This document shows positions 17,173 through 26,004 of a DNA stretch of 64,000 nt, in pieces; within the stretch, counting starts at the first letter, position 1, and every line of letters starts with the position of its first letter. This DNA comes from JAPPLB01 sp965204095. GTDB lineage: Bacteria; Acidobacteriota; Terriglobia; Bryobacterales; UBA6623. A model generated the notes under the pieces. It was given only the letters and a program-made list of their open reading frames with translations, was not told the origin of the DNA and made no database searches. The stretch spans positions 6,237,731 through 6,301,730 of the forward strand of contig OZ241991.1 in assembly GCA_965204095.1 (NCBI GenBank), read 5' to 3'. Made by a program: the position numbers and the translations under genes.

Positions 17173-18831
17173 AGTGAGACCGCTATGAATATGAACTTGC
17201 CTGCGGAAGAGGTGCCGAGAGGCACATTCGACGGACTCCGAAAACACTGGACCTCCGATCTGCTTTCCGGCTTTCTCGTCTTCCTGATCGCACTCCCTCT
17301 GTGTCTTGGCATCGCCCTCGCCTGTGGATACCCGGCCATAGCCGGAATCTTCACGGCGATTATCGGGGGCATCCTTTCCGCTTTCTTGAGCAACTCGGAG
17401 CTCACGATCAAGGGCCCCGCGGCCGGCCTCATCGTCATCGCGATCGGCTGCGTCACGGACTTCGGCTTTACCGCGGGGCGCGACCCTGCTGCGGACATGC
17501 AAGCGTATCGCCTCGCTCTCGGTGTGGGCGTGGTGGCCGGGGTCATCCAGATCCTTTTCGGGGTGTTCCGGTCGGGTATTCTTGGGGGGTTCTTCCCCAC
17601 TGCGGCCGTGCATGGGCTGCTCGCCTCGATTGGCGTGATCATCATCGCCAAGCAGTTCCCCATCACCATGGGTTTGGGGTCGGAAGGAGCGCCGCTGGAG
17701 CTGCTGGCCAAGATTCCCCAATTCATAGCGGATATGAATCCGGTAGTCGGCTTGATCGGGGTCATCAGCCTGGTCGTGATGTTCGGACATCCGTTGATCA
17801 GGATTCCGCTCCTCAGCAGGATTCCCGCCCCGATGGTCGTCTTGCTGATCACCGTCCCCTTGGGTCTGCATTTCGAAGTCAGTCAGGAGCACACCTATTC
17901 GTTCGCCGGACGGGATTACTCGTTAGGCCCTCACTTGTTGGTCAATGTACCCGCCAACATGTTCAGTGCGCTCACTTTCCCGGACTTTTCCGGTGTGATG
18001 ACAGCCACGGGTTTCCAGTACATCGTCCTGTTCTCGTTGATTGGGAGCCTCGAGTCTCTTCTGAGCGCGAAAGCCGTTGACGAAATCGATCCCTGGCGCA
18101 GAAAGACGAATCACGACCGCGACCTGCTTGCGATTGGCGTCGGCAACACGCTCGCCGCCTTTGTAGGCGGGTTGCCGATGATCTCCGAGATCGTGCGCAG
18201 CAGGGCGAATATCGATAATGGCGCGAAAACACGCTTTGCCAACATGTTCCATGGGTTGTGCTTGCTCGTGTTCGTGGCGCTGGCGCCTGCCCTGATCAAT
18301 CAGATTCCGCTCGCTGCGTTGGGAGCGATGCTGGTCTTTACCGGGTTTCGGCTGGCCTCGCCTCGCGAGTTCGTTCACATGTATCAAGTCGGGCGCGAGC
18401 AGTTGATCATTTTTGTTTCAACCATCGTCGGCGTGCTTGCCACTGATTTGCTCTCGGGTATTGCGATCGGCATCGCTGTCAAGGCCCTCATCCATCTCGT
18501 GAATCGGGCTCCGGTTGCATCGCTGTTTCGGTTGCGGGTCGACATCGACCGCAACGATAAGGACGGCGTGAGAGTCAGCGTAAAGGATTCTGCGGTGTTC
18601 AGCACCTGGATCGGATTGCAGAAGAAGCTGCAGAGCGTCAGAGATCAGCCGCGTGTGGTCCTGGATTTGTCGGAAACCTTTCTGGTTGACCATACGGTGA
18701 TGGAGAGGCTCAACGAGATGCGGCAGGAGTTTCGCGAGCATGATTCCGAGCTGGTCATTGAGGGTCTCGGCTCGCATCGGAAACTGTCGGAGCATCCGTC
18801 GTCGGCCAGGGTCAGGCGCGCTCATGGCTAG
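17167..18831 (+). CDS. SulP-family anion (probable bicarbonate) transporter
   Basis: 554 residues. Residues about 25-430 form the SulP/SLC26 transmembrane core: LLSGFLVFLIALPLCLGIALACGYP, GGILSAFLSNSELTIKGPAAGL (the anion-site helices), then about ten further spans. The C-terminus is a STAS domain (VVLDLSETFLVDHTVMERL). BicA-like members are Na+-coupled bicarbonate carriers; others move sulfate or fumarate. Placement directly before dabA and a complete Mrp-type antiporter cluster argues for bicarbonate, but that is inference. ATG 17167 lies in a degenerate R1 copy behind GAGGGTGAAAA; in-frame ATGs at 17185 and 17191 are alternatives. The TAG stop is the first triplet of the next R1 copy. Confidence 0.8.
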   Translation: MQSETAMNMNLPAEEVPRGTFDGLRKHWTSDLLSGFLVFLIALPLCLGIALACGYPAIAGIFTAIIGGILSAFLSNSELTIKGPAAGLIVIAIGCVTDFGFTAGRDPAADMQAYRLALGVGVVAGVIQILFGVFRSGILGGFFPTAAVHGLLASIGVIIIAKQFPITMGLGSEGAPLELLAKIPQFIADMNPVVGLIGVISLVVMFGHPLIRIPLLSRIPAPMVVLLITVPLGLHFEVSQEHTYSFAGRDYSLGPHLLVNVPANMFSALTFPDFSGVMTATGFQYIVLFSLIGSLESLLSAKAVDEIDPWRRKTNHDRDLLAIGVGNTLAAFVGGLPMISEIVRSRANIDNGAKTRFANMFHGLCLLVFVALAPALINQIPLAALGAMLVFTGFRLASPREFVHMYQVGREQLIIFVSTIVGVLATDLLSGIAIGIAVKALIHLVNRAPVASLFRLRVDIDRNDKDGVRVSVKDSAVFSTWIGLQKKLQSVRDQPRVVLDLSETFLVDHTVMERLNEMRQEFREHDSELVIEGLGSHRKLSEHPSSARVRRAHG

Positions 18832-19035
18832 CCTGCATTTCTCACCACGCGGCGAGGCGAAGTGCGTGAGAGGGCCGTCAGGACTAGGCGTAAGCCGGGC
18901 GGAGGAAAAAGGCGCGAGCCGCTTGGCGCGCGCAGGTGTACTTGAACAGTACGTTGAGCACGGCAAGCAAGCGCAACGAAGTCCTGGCGGTCGTATCGTG
19001 TGCTTCGACCGTCGGGTGGTGAGAAATGCAGGCTA
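18829..19035. repeat. R1 repeat, 206-bp form
   Basis: Long variant with an extra segment around CGGGCGGAGGAAAAAGGCG. Its first triplet TAG is the SulP stop codon; its right end lies 51 nt before the dabA start. Confidence 0.85.
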
Positions 19036-19086
19036 GTGGCCATTTGAGTAGCACCTGACTGAAACTGCACTGGGACGTTTTCGGAA

Positions 19087-22000
19087 ATGGCCGCGACGAC
19101 ATCACAATGGACCCCGCAAGCCCCGGCGGCTCTGTCCATCGAGGAACGCGAGGCAGTAAGCCGTCAGGTTGGCGAAGCATGTCAATCGGTCGCACAACTG
19201 TGGCCGCTCAAGACGTTCGCCTACCGGAACCCGATACGAGGATACGAGCATCTGCCTTTCGATGAAGCGGTTCGAGTAGGGAGGCGCTTGCAGGGAGGGG
19301 TCGGCTACCTCCCGAATCACGAGTATCGTCAGTTCTACCGGGACGGACGCATCACGGAGAAGAATGTCAGGCGTGCGTTGGACCGTTTCGGGCCGAGCGC
19401 AGACTCGGAGGCGGCCGTCCGGGCAGGTTCTCGACGGATCGATTCGTCGGATGTGTTCCTCCAGCACCTCCTGTCGGGAATCGAAGCATTGGAGCCCGCG
19501 CTTCTGGACTGGACGTTGAAGGAGCAAGGCCTTGGCAATCCTCTCAGGGAGGATCCGCCGGCTGGAGGTAATGGCAACAGTAGAGCGGCGGATCTGTGGG
19601 ACAGCGCATGGTCCGTTCTGTACCGTCAGGAACCACTCACCGGCGGAACGCATGCATCAGGGGAAGATGCGCCCCGTGGGGAGGCGGCTCAGACTGGCGC
19701 TGCTCCGGACGCGGCATTGCCGGACGGACGAACCATCGGCGATTGGCTGGACTTGCTGGCGGGAGCTTCGATTGTCGAGCGGATCGACGCCCAGATGATC
19801 AAGTGGACCGCGGCTTTTCTCGACGAAGGATTGGCCGGATGGGGGATGCCTTCGAGAAATCGGGGCTTCTATCAAAGCTGGCGAGAACTTGCTGCGCGCG
19901 ATTTCTCCTGCCGCTTCCTCGGCGTGAAGAACTTCGCGGGCAAGGTCCGCTCGCTGCCCGATGCGCCGGAAGAGGCCATTGCCCTCTGCTTGCATCGGCT
20001 GGAGCTGCCGCCCGAGCGTTGGAAGGATTATCAGTCGCGCCACTTCGCTCAACTGCCCGGGTGGACGGGTTTCGTTCGATGGCGGAGCGAGACTCCCGAG
20101 TATCCCGCCCAGCACGAGCACCCGGTCGACTTGGTTCAGTATCTGGCGGTGCGCCTCTTCTACGAAGTGGAGCTCGTCAATGCCTTTTGCGAGCGGGAGT
20201 GGAGTATTCCCGGGACGCTGTCTGCCATCACCTCCTGGTGTCGGAGCAATCCTGACCGGCCTGCTGAGTCGGCGGAGCAGGACTCCCATAATGCGGACGG
20301 TCGTAAGCTGACGCTATGCCGCGATGCATGGCGGCTCTTTCGGCTGGCCCGCAGCCTGGAGTTGACGCCCGGCGACCTGCAATCGTTGTCATTGCCCGAT
20401 GTCCGGACGCTGCTGGCATGGTTGGATGCGTTTCCGGAGGACGACCACGGGGCTGTCTGGCTCGAAGCCTATGAAGATGCTTTCCGGGAGGACTTCGTTG
20501 GGAAGCTGTCCGCGCACGGCGGAGCCGGGCAGGGAACGGACGGCCGTCCTCGAGCCCAGTTGATCTTTTGTATCGATGCGCGCTCCGAACCCTTTCGGCG
20601 GCATGTGGAATCGCAGGGATCGTATGAAACCTTCGGTTACGCGGGGTTCTTCGGCGTCCCGATGAGCCATCAGGCTTTTGACAGCACGGATCGTCTGGCT
20701 CTGTGTCCGGTATTGCTCAAGCCCGGACATGCTGTTGCCGAATCGCCTCGCTCCGGCGAACAGGGTCCCCTGCAGGCTTATGCATCGGGGACGCGCTGGC
20801 GGCGGTTGGGAGACGAGCTGTTTCACGACCTGAAGCAGAACCCGATCAGTTCCTTCATGCTGATTGATGCGCTGGGTCTTCTGTTCAGCATCGGACTGAT
20901 CGGCAAGACCTTGCTTCAAAAGCCGTTTGTCGGCGCTCGGAACTGGGTCAGGCGAAAGTACAGTCACACGCTCAAGACCCGAATACCCTTCTCGAGGTCC
21001 GAGCCTGGCCCCGGCTCCCATCCAACAGCGGAGTCGCAACTCGGACTGCTGCCGGGGTTCACTCTCGAGGAGCAGGCAAGGTTCGTCGAAGGCGGCCTGA
21101 GGATCATCGGCTTGACCCGGCGCTTCGGCCGCCTCGTCATCGCATGCGGGCACGGAGCCATCTCGGAAAACAACCCGTATGCCGCTGCTTATAACTGCGG
21201 CGCCTGCGGCGGAAGCCATGGCGATCCGAATGCACGCGTTTTTGCGGCGATGGCCAACCATCCCGACATCCGTAGCACGCTCCGGCGGAACGGGCTCGTC
21301 ATTCCGGAAGATACCTGGTTCCTGGCGGGGAAGCATGATACGACGACCGATCGGGTCGAATTCTACGACGTGGTCGATTTGCCGTCGAGCCATGCCGAAG
21401 ACCTGCGTGCACTTTCACGCGACCTCGATGAAGCGGGTGCCCGCCAGACTCTCGAGCGTTGCGGCCGCCTTCCTCGCGCTCCCAAGCGCATGTCGCCCAA
21501 ACGTGCTTACGCGCATGCCCTCTCCCGAAGCACGGACTGGGCGAACGTCCGACCCGAATGGGGTCTGTCGAGCAACGCCGCATTCATCATCGGGCGGCGC
21601 CGAATGACTGCGGGTCTTGATTTGTCCGCGCGGGCATTCTTGCACTCCTATGATCCGGATTCGGACCCCGACGGCGCTCTGCTCGAAAAGATCATGACGG
21701 CCCCGCTGATCGTCGGCGAGTGGATTAACATGGAATATTACTTCTCCGCTGTCGATCCTTGGTTCTACGGCAGCGGCAGCAAGGTGATCCACAACGTTGT
21801 CTCCGGCGTAGGCGTTATGCTCGGGAGCCAAAGCGACCTCCAGAGCGGCCTCCCCTTGCAAGGCGTTAATGACGGCGCCGTCCACTATCACGAACCCATG
21901 CGGCTCCTGGCGATTATCGAGGCCCCGAAGCAACGAATCGCTTCGATTATCCGCAAGCATGACGTTCTGCAACAGATCTTCCATAATCGATGGATGAATC

Positions 22001-22089
22001 TGTTGGCGCTTGATCCGCAAACCAGGCAGTTTCACCGCTATCATCCTGACTCTACTTGGGAGGCCATGACGTTGTCGCGGGCCGCTTAG
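19087..22089 (+). CDS. dabA: Inorganic carbon transporter subunit DabA (DUF2309)
   Basis: 1,000 residues, full length for the family. DabA is a peripheral beta-carbonic-anhydrase-like protein that works with a NuoL-like membrane partner (DabB) to trap CO2 as bicarbonate, driven by a cation gradient. The zinc site is complete: Cys495-x-Asp497 in LIFCIDARSEPFRRH, His689 in CGHGAISENNPYAAAYNCGACGG, and Cys704, with the same 15-residue His-Cys spacing as in characterised DabA. The N-terminus SVAQLWPLKTFAYRNPIRGYEHLPF is also canonical. Residues about 155-205 are a low-complexity, poorly conserved insertion. Instead of one dabB gene, a whole Mrp-type cluster follows 24 nt downstream on the same strand. 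Confidence 0.9.
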   Translation: MAATTSQWTPQAPAALSIEEREAVSRQVGEACQSVAQLWPLKTFAYRNPIRGYEHLPFDEAVRVGRRLQGGVGYLPNHEYRQFYRDGRITEKNVRRALDRFGPSADSEAAVRAGSRRIDSSDVFLQHLLSGIEALEPALLDWTLKEQGLGNPLREDPPAGGNGNSRAADLWDSAWSVLYRQEPLTGGTHASGEDAPRGEAAQTGAAPDAALPDGRTIGDWLDLLAGASIVERIDAQMIKWTAAFLDEGLAGWGMPSRNRGFYQSWRELAARDFSCRFLGVKNFAGKVRSLPDAPEEAIALCLHRLELPPERWKDYQSRHFAQLPGWTGFVRWRSETPEYPAQHEHPVDLVQYLAVRLFYEVELVNAFCEREWSIPGTLSAITSWCRSNPDRPAESAEQDSHNADGRKLTLCRDAWRLFRLARSLELTPGDLQSLSLPDVRTLLAWLDAFPEDDHGAVWLEAYEDAFREDFVGKLSAHGGAGQGTDGRPRAQLIFCIDARSEPFRRHVESQGSYETFGYAGFFGVPMSHQAFDSTDRLALCPVLLKPGHAVAESPRSGEQGPLQAYASGTRWRRLGDELFHDLKQNPISSFMLIDALGLLFSIGLIGKTLLQKPFVGARNWVRRKYSHTLKTRIPFSRSEPGPGSHPTAESQLGLLPGFTLEEQARFVEGGLRIIGLTRRFGRLVIACGHGAISENNPYAAAYNCGACGGSHGDPNARVFAAMANHPDIRSTLRRNGLVIPEDTWFLAGKHDTTTDRVEFYDVVDLPSSHAEDLRALSRDLDEAGARQTLERCGRLPRAPKRMSPKRAYAHALSRSTDWANVRPEWGLSSNAAFIIGRRRMTAGLDLSARAFLHSYDPDSDPDGALLEKIMTAPLIVGEWINMEYYFSAVDPWFYGSGSKVIHNVVSGVGVMLGSQSDLQSGLPLQGVNDGAVHYHEPMRLLAIIEAPKQRIASIIRKHDVLQQIFHNRWMNLLALDPQTRQFHRYHPDSTWEAMTLSRAA

Positions 22090-22113
22090 GATCGGCAACC
22101 CTGAGACTTGGCA

Positions 22114-22605
22114 ATGAGCGTCCTACTCTCCACAACACTACCGCACAGGACACTGGCTCTCTTTGTTCTCTGGCTGCTGCTTTCCGAGAGTTACAACCTG
22201 CTTCACATGGCGGTTGGCTTGGCCGCGGCTTTCGCAGTCGCCTTCATGAACACCGACAGACTGACCCCGGCCGCGTATCGCATTCACTGGCTGAGGCTGG
22301 CCGCGTTCCTGCCCTGGCTCCTTTGGAGGATTTTCTTGAGCGGCGTCCACCTCTCCTTCTTGATCCTTCATCCGCGGATGCCGATCGACCCCATCATGTT
22401 TCGCCATCGAACGCAACTGGCCCACAAGAATGCGGTCGTCCTTCTCGGCAACTCCGTCACGCTCACTCCCGGCACGCTCACCGTCGAGGCCAATCCCGAT
22501 GAAGTCCTCGTCCACTCCATGGATGAGTACTCCGCGCAAGATGTGAAGACTCTCCGGCTCGATCGAAAAATTGCAAACCTCTTCAAGCGAACGGAGGCTC
22601 GATGA
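22114..22605 (+). CDS. mrpE: Mrp-type Na+/H+ antiporter subunit E
   Basis: About 163 residues from the ATG at 22114 (a TTG at 22108 is also in frame). Two N-terminal hydrophobic segments (LFVLWLLLSESYNLLHMAVGLAAAFAVAFM) and an amphipathic LPWLLWRIFLSGVHLSFLILHPR are followed by the hallmark NAVVLLGNSVTLTPGTLTVE. MrpE is a small structural subunit of multisubunit cation/proton antiporters. The stop overlaps the next ATG (ATGATGA), starting a tightly coupled series mrpE-F-G-D/E-B-C-D. Confidence 0.85.
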   Translation: MSVLLSTTLPHRTLALFVLWLLLSESYNLLHMAVGLAAAFAVAFMNTDRLTPAAYRIHWLRLAAFLPWLLWRIFLSGVHLSFLILHPRMPIDPIMFRHRTQLAHKNAVVLLGNSVTLTPGTLTVEANPDEVLVHSMDEYSAQDVKTLRLDRKIANLFKRTEAR

Positions 22606-22871
22606 TGACAGGATTTCATTTGTTCGTGCTCAACATCCTCGCGGCCATGATCATCATCTACTTGCATCGCGTGGTCCGCGGGCCCACGGTCTACGACCGA
22701 GTGTTGGGCCTGAATGGAATCTCGACAAAAGCGATCATCCTCCTGGTTGTCATCGGCACCGTCTACGGGCGAGTAGACATGTTCGTCGACATCTCGACCG
22801 GCTATGCTCTCCTGAACCTGGTCGGCGCGCTGGCCATCATTAAATACCTGGAACAGCGAGGAACTGCCTGA
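22602..22871 (+). CDS. mrpF: Mrp-type antiporter subunit F
   Basis: 89 residues with three membrane spans. The signature VVRGPTVYDRVLGLNGISTKAIILLVVIG and YALLNLVGALAIIKYLEQRG matches MrpF/MnhF. Overlaps mrpE by 4 nt and is directly followed by mrpG with no spacer (TGA then ATG). Confidence 0.85.
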   Translation: MMTGFHLFVLNILAAMIIIYLHRVVRGPTVYDRVLGLNGISTKAIILLVVIGTVYGRVDMFVDISTGYALLNLVGALAIIKYLEQRGTA

Positions 22872-23171
22872 ATGGAGTTGATCGGCGCTGGCCTGATGCT
22901 TGTGGGCCTTTTTTTCCTGGTCGTGGCTGCCATTGGGATGGTTCGTCTGCCGGACGTGTTTTCTCGTTCGCATGCCGTGGCTCTCACTGATTCGCTCGGT
23001 GCGCTGTTCCTCCTGGCGGGTTTGGCGGTCGAACATGGTTTCACCCCGAATGCCCTCAGGATTCTCGTTGTTCTGGCTTTGCTTTACATTCTGAATCCCG
23101 TGATCTCGCATGCTACCGTCCGGGCTGCGCTTCGTTCCGGTATGAAACCGTGGAGGCGGGAGGACGGATGA
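22872..23171 (+). CDS. mrpG: Mrp-type antiporter subunit G
   Basis: 99 residues, three membrane spans. GLFFLVVAAIGMVRLPDVFSRSHAVALTDSLGALFLLAGL is the conserved MrpG/MnhG core. The stop overlaps the start of the next gene (ATGA at 23168). Confidence 0.85.
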   Translation: MELIGAGLMLVGLFFLVVAAIGMVRLPDVFSRSHAVALTDSLGALFLLAGLAVEHGFTPNALRILVVLALLYILNPVISHATVRAALRSGMKPWRREDG

Positions 23172-23698
23172 CATACTCGTTCGAATTGCCCTTGCTGGTT
23201 TTGCTGATTCTGACTGCCGGCGGCGCCATCGTTGTAAAGGACCTGATCAGCGCCGTGGTCATTCTCGGCTCATACAGCTTCTTCCTTGCGCTTGTCTGGG
23301 CCTGGTTGGGGGCCGTGGACGTGGCGTTCGTCGAGGCCGTCGTCGGAGCCGGCTTGGCCACGGTGTTTTTTCTGCTCACCCTGTTCGGCACGGCGCCCGA
23401 GGATACTCTGATTCGGCGGACTCCTCCGCCCATTGCCGCGGTGATTGCTTTGCCGGTGCTCGGTTTGTTGCTTCTCTACGCGGCCGACGATCTTCCGGCC
23501 TTCGGAGACCTCCAAGCGCCCGCCAGCGTGCATGTCTCACCGTTCTACTTGGAGAACAGCTTTAGCGACACTCACACTCCCAATGTCGTCACGGCGGTCC
23601 TCATGGACTATCGGGCGCTCGACACGATGATGGAGACGGCCGTGATCTTTACGGCCGGCATCGCCTGTTGGCTCATCTTGCGGAGGAAGGCCTCATGA
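23168..23698 (+). CDS. MbhD/MbhE-like subunit (C-terminal part of MrpA as a separate protein)
   Basis: 176 residues from ATG 23168 (MTYSFELPLL). The first half has three spans with VVKDLISAVVILGSYSFFLALVWAWLGAVDVAFVEAVVGAGLATVFFLLTLFGT, the DUF4040/MbhD core. The second half, after TPNVVTAVLMDYRALDTMMETAVIFTAG, matches MbhE. In canonical Mrp these two modules are fused to the end of MrpA; here they are a stand-alone gene, as in membrane-bound hydrogenase (Mbh)-related and Mrp-linked respiratory complexes. The MrpA antiporter part is then supplied by the separate NuoL-like gene downstream. Overlaps by 4 nt on both sides. Confidence 0.8.
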   Translation: MTYSFELPLLVLLILTAGGAIVVKDLISAVVILGSYSFFLALVWAWLGAVDVAFVEAVVGAGLATVFFLLTLFGTAPEDTLIRRTPPPIAAVIALPVLGLLLLYAADDLPAFGDLQAPASVHVSPFYLENSFSDTHTPNVVTAVLMDYRALDTMMETAVIFTAGIACWLILRRKAS

Positions 23699-24147
23699 TT
23701 CATACCGGCCATGAGAGCATGATCGTGAGGCGCTCGGCTGCGTTGGTCATTCCTCTTGTGCAGCTCTTCGGTCTGTATGTCCTGTTCTTCGGTCAATACG
23801 GACCCGGCGGCGGCTTCGTCGGAGGGGTCATGCTGGGGGCGAGCCTCATCGCGGGCATCCTGGTATTCGGCCCTGAAGGACAACCTGCGGCTGCGGCCAA
23901 GAAGTTGCTGAAAACAGATGGTTTGGGCTTGCTCATCTTTGCGGGTGTAGGGGGCTTGTGTTTGATCGGCGGCGGAGCGTTCCTGAATTACTCCCATATG
24001 CAGCTACCGGGCCTGGATGATCCCACGCGCCGCTACTTGGGGATCATCCTGACTCAGATTGGCGTTGCGGCCGACATCGCTGTGGCAGCCGTCTCGATCG
24101 TTTTCAGCTTGTATTCGGCCAGTAGCGACGAGGTGTCTGATGCTTGA
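23695..24147 (+). CDS. mrpB: Mrp-type antiporter subunit B
   Basis: 150 residues from ATG 23695. VIPLVQLFGLYVLFFGQYGPGGGFVGGVMLGASLIAGILVFG is the MrpB/MnhB signature, with the conserved GPGGGF loop; four membrane spans. ATGA overlap with the preceding gene, and the next gene starts within its last three codons. Confidence 0.85.
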   Translation: MIHTGHESMIVRRSAALVIPLVQLFGLYVLFFGQYGPGGGFVGGVMLGASLIAGILVFGPEGQPAAAAKKLLKTDGLGLLIFAGVGGLCLIGGGAFLNYSHMQLPGLDDPTRRYLGIILTQIGVAADIAVAAVSIVFSLYSASSDEVSDA

Positions 24148-24517
24148 AATGATCGAGGCTTGGCTGTACCGGCCGAACTTCATCGCTTTCGTGATCTTGT
24201 TCCTGTGGGGCTTGTATATCACCGTCGTTCATCACAACCTCGTCAAGAAGTTGATTGGTCTGTACCTGGTCCAGACCAGCGTCATCTTTTTCCTGGTCAC
24301 GACCAGCGCCAAATCAGGAGCGACCGTTCCCGTCTTGATTTCTGAGGCCGGTTCAGTCAATCCGGAGATGTACGTGAACCCCTTGCCTCACGTTCTGACG
24401 TTGACCGCGATTGTGGTTCAGGTTGCGACGTTGGGCGTCTCCCTGGCCTTGGTGTCGGCTATCTATCGAAAGTTCGGCTCACTGCATGAGGCTGAAATCC
24501 TGAAGCGGCTGGAATGA
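24140..24517 (+). CDS. mrpC: Mrp-type antiporter subunit C (NuoK-like)
   Basis: 125 residues from ATG 24140, overlapping mrpB by 8 nt. Three spans with the NuoK-like pattern: NLVKKLIGLYLVQTSVIFFLVT, then VNPLPHVLTLTAIVVQVATLGVSLALV, which is the MrpC/NuoK proton-path segment. ATGA overlap with mrpD. Confidence 0.8.
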   Translation: MLEMIEAWLYRPNFIAFVILFLWGLYITVVHHNLVKKLIGLYLVQTSVIFFLVTTSAKSGATVPVLISEAGSVNPEMYVNPLPHVLTLTAIVVQVATLGVSLALVSAIYRKFGSLHEAEILKRLE

Positions 24518-25977
24518 CATACCATCTTCCAGCATTGGTGTTCCTGGTCCCGTTTGTCGCTGCTATCGGCCTTCCGCTGATAGCGCTCCGGGACGAGCGG
24601 CGCTGCAGGCCGGTTGCTCTGGCGGCCCTTTCTGTCATGGCTGTCTTGGCCTTGATGAATCTGGGCTCCGTGTTGAGTCAAGGTGAGATCCGCTACGCCT
24701 TTAGCGGTTGGGCGCCGCCGATCGGTATTGAATGGGTGGCGGATGAGATCGCCTCGATCATGGTCGTGGTTGCGAGTTTGCTGGCCTTGGTTTCGATGCT
24801 GTATTCTTCCCCCTTTCCTACGCAGACGTTGCAAGGCAGAAGCGTCCCGTACTACAGCATCCTGCTCCTGCTGGTATCCGGCCTTTCGGGCGTGATCTAT
24901 GCCGGAGACCTTTTCAACATTTTTGTGTTTCTCGAGATCGTGGCGCTTTCCGCCTACTCCTTGGTAGCTGTTCCCGGGGGCAGGGCCTTGGTCTCGGCGT
25001 TCCGCTATCTGATCATGGGAGCGCTGGGCGCGTCTTTCTACCTGCTGGGAGTGGCTTACTTTTATGCCGCGACCGGCACGCTCAACATCGCCGACCTTGC
25101 CCAACGGACTCCTGGACTCCTCGAATCCAAGGCGGTCATCGGCGGTTTGCTTTTCATGTTTATCGGGCTGGGGATCAAGATGGCCCTGATGCCGCTGCAT
25201 GCCTGGTTGCCCGACGCCTACTCCGACGCTCCGGACACCGCTTCCCCGATCCTTGCGGCCCTGTTGACGAAAGTCTCTTTGCTGGTCTGGGTGCGAATCC
25301 TGTTTTGGGTCATCGGCTCGGGAGAGGCGGCGCAACCCGTTGGTGTCTTCTCGCTGGTTTGGGTCATGGGGGCTCTCGCTTCGGTAGGTGGGGTCGTGCT
25401 TGTCCTCAGTCAGACGGAGCTCAAAAGAATATTCGCCTATGGCGGCATTGCTCATGTCGGCCTGGTGCTCATTGGCGTGGGGCAGGGCAGTCATACCGGG
25501 TTGACGGCTGGTCTGTTCTACTTGCTCAACGACGCCGTCATGCAGTGCGCGTTGTTCCTTCTGGCGGGCGTCTTGGTCCATCAATACGGAGTGCGCACTC
25601 TCGATGACCTGAAAAATGTGAACGTCAGAAGTTCTTGGGTTCTCGGATCCTTCGTCGTTGTGGCCGTATCGATGGTCGGTCTTCCTCCCACAGGTGGGTT
25701 TTTTGGAAAGTGGTATATCGTTCTCAGCGCCGTTGAGAGCCGCAATTATCTCGCTCTCGCGGCCATCATCGTTACCACTCTTCTTACGCTGGCGTACTTT
25801 GCCCGGGTCTTGGAGAGAATGTTTCGAAGCGCTCCGAAGTCGCCGCAGGCCTCGGATACGCCGTTGTCCTTCCGCGCCGGTGTCACCGTGCTGGCCGCCG
25901 CCATCATGGGCCTGGGCTTGTGGAGCGATCGCATCGTGAGCGTGTTGCTGGAAGCAACGCGCGGTCTTGGACAATGA
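24514..25977 (+). CDS. mrpD: Mrp-type antiporter subunit D (NuoN/M-like)
   Basis: 487 residues, about 14 spans, Proton_antipo_M family. Key elements: FNIFVFLEIVALSAYSLVA (membrane Glu on TM5), GIKMALMPLHAWLPDAYSDAPDTASPILAALLTKVSLLVWVRI (broken-helix Lys/His path), and SQTELKRIFAYGGIAHVGLVLIG. It is one of three large antiporter-like subunits in the locus. It ends 27 nt before the NuoL-like gene. Confidence 0.85.
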   Translation: MTYHLPALVFLVPFVAAIGLPLIALRDERRCRPVALAALSVMAVLALMNLGSVLSQGEIRYAFSGWAPPIGIEWVADEIASIMVVVASLLALVSMLYSSPFPTQTLQGRSVPYYSILLLLVSGLSGVIYAGDLFNIFVFLEIVALSAYSLVAVPGGRALVSAFRYLIMGALGASFYLLGVAYFYAATGTLNIADLAQRTPGLLESKAVIGGLLFMFIGLGIKMALMPLHAWLPDAYSDAPDTASPILAALLTKVSLLVWVRILFWVIGSGEAAQPVGVFSLVWVMGALASVGGVVLVLSQTELKRIFAYGGIAHVGLVLIGVGQGSHTGLTAGLFYLLNDAVMQCALFLLAGVLVHQYGVRTLDDLKNVNVRSSWVLGSFVVVAVSMVGLPPTGGFFGKWYIVLSAVESRNYLALAAIIVTTLLTLAYFARVLERMFRSAPKSPQASDTPLSFRAGVTVLAAAIMGLGLWSDRIVSVLLEATRGLGQ

Positions 25978-26004
25978 TGGCGCGGCTGGGTCTCACGGAA
26001 TAAC

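Noticed and set aside
24463..25974. Open frame of about 500 codons antisense to mrpD
   Set aside because: Extremely Gln/Arg/His-rich, complementary to membrane-span codons; a shadow of mrpD.
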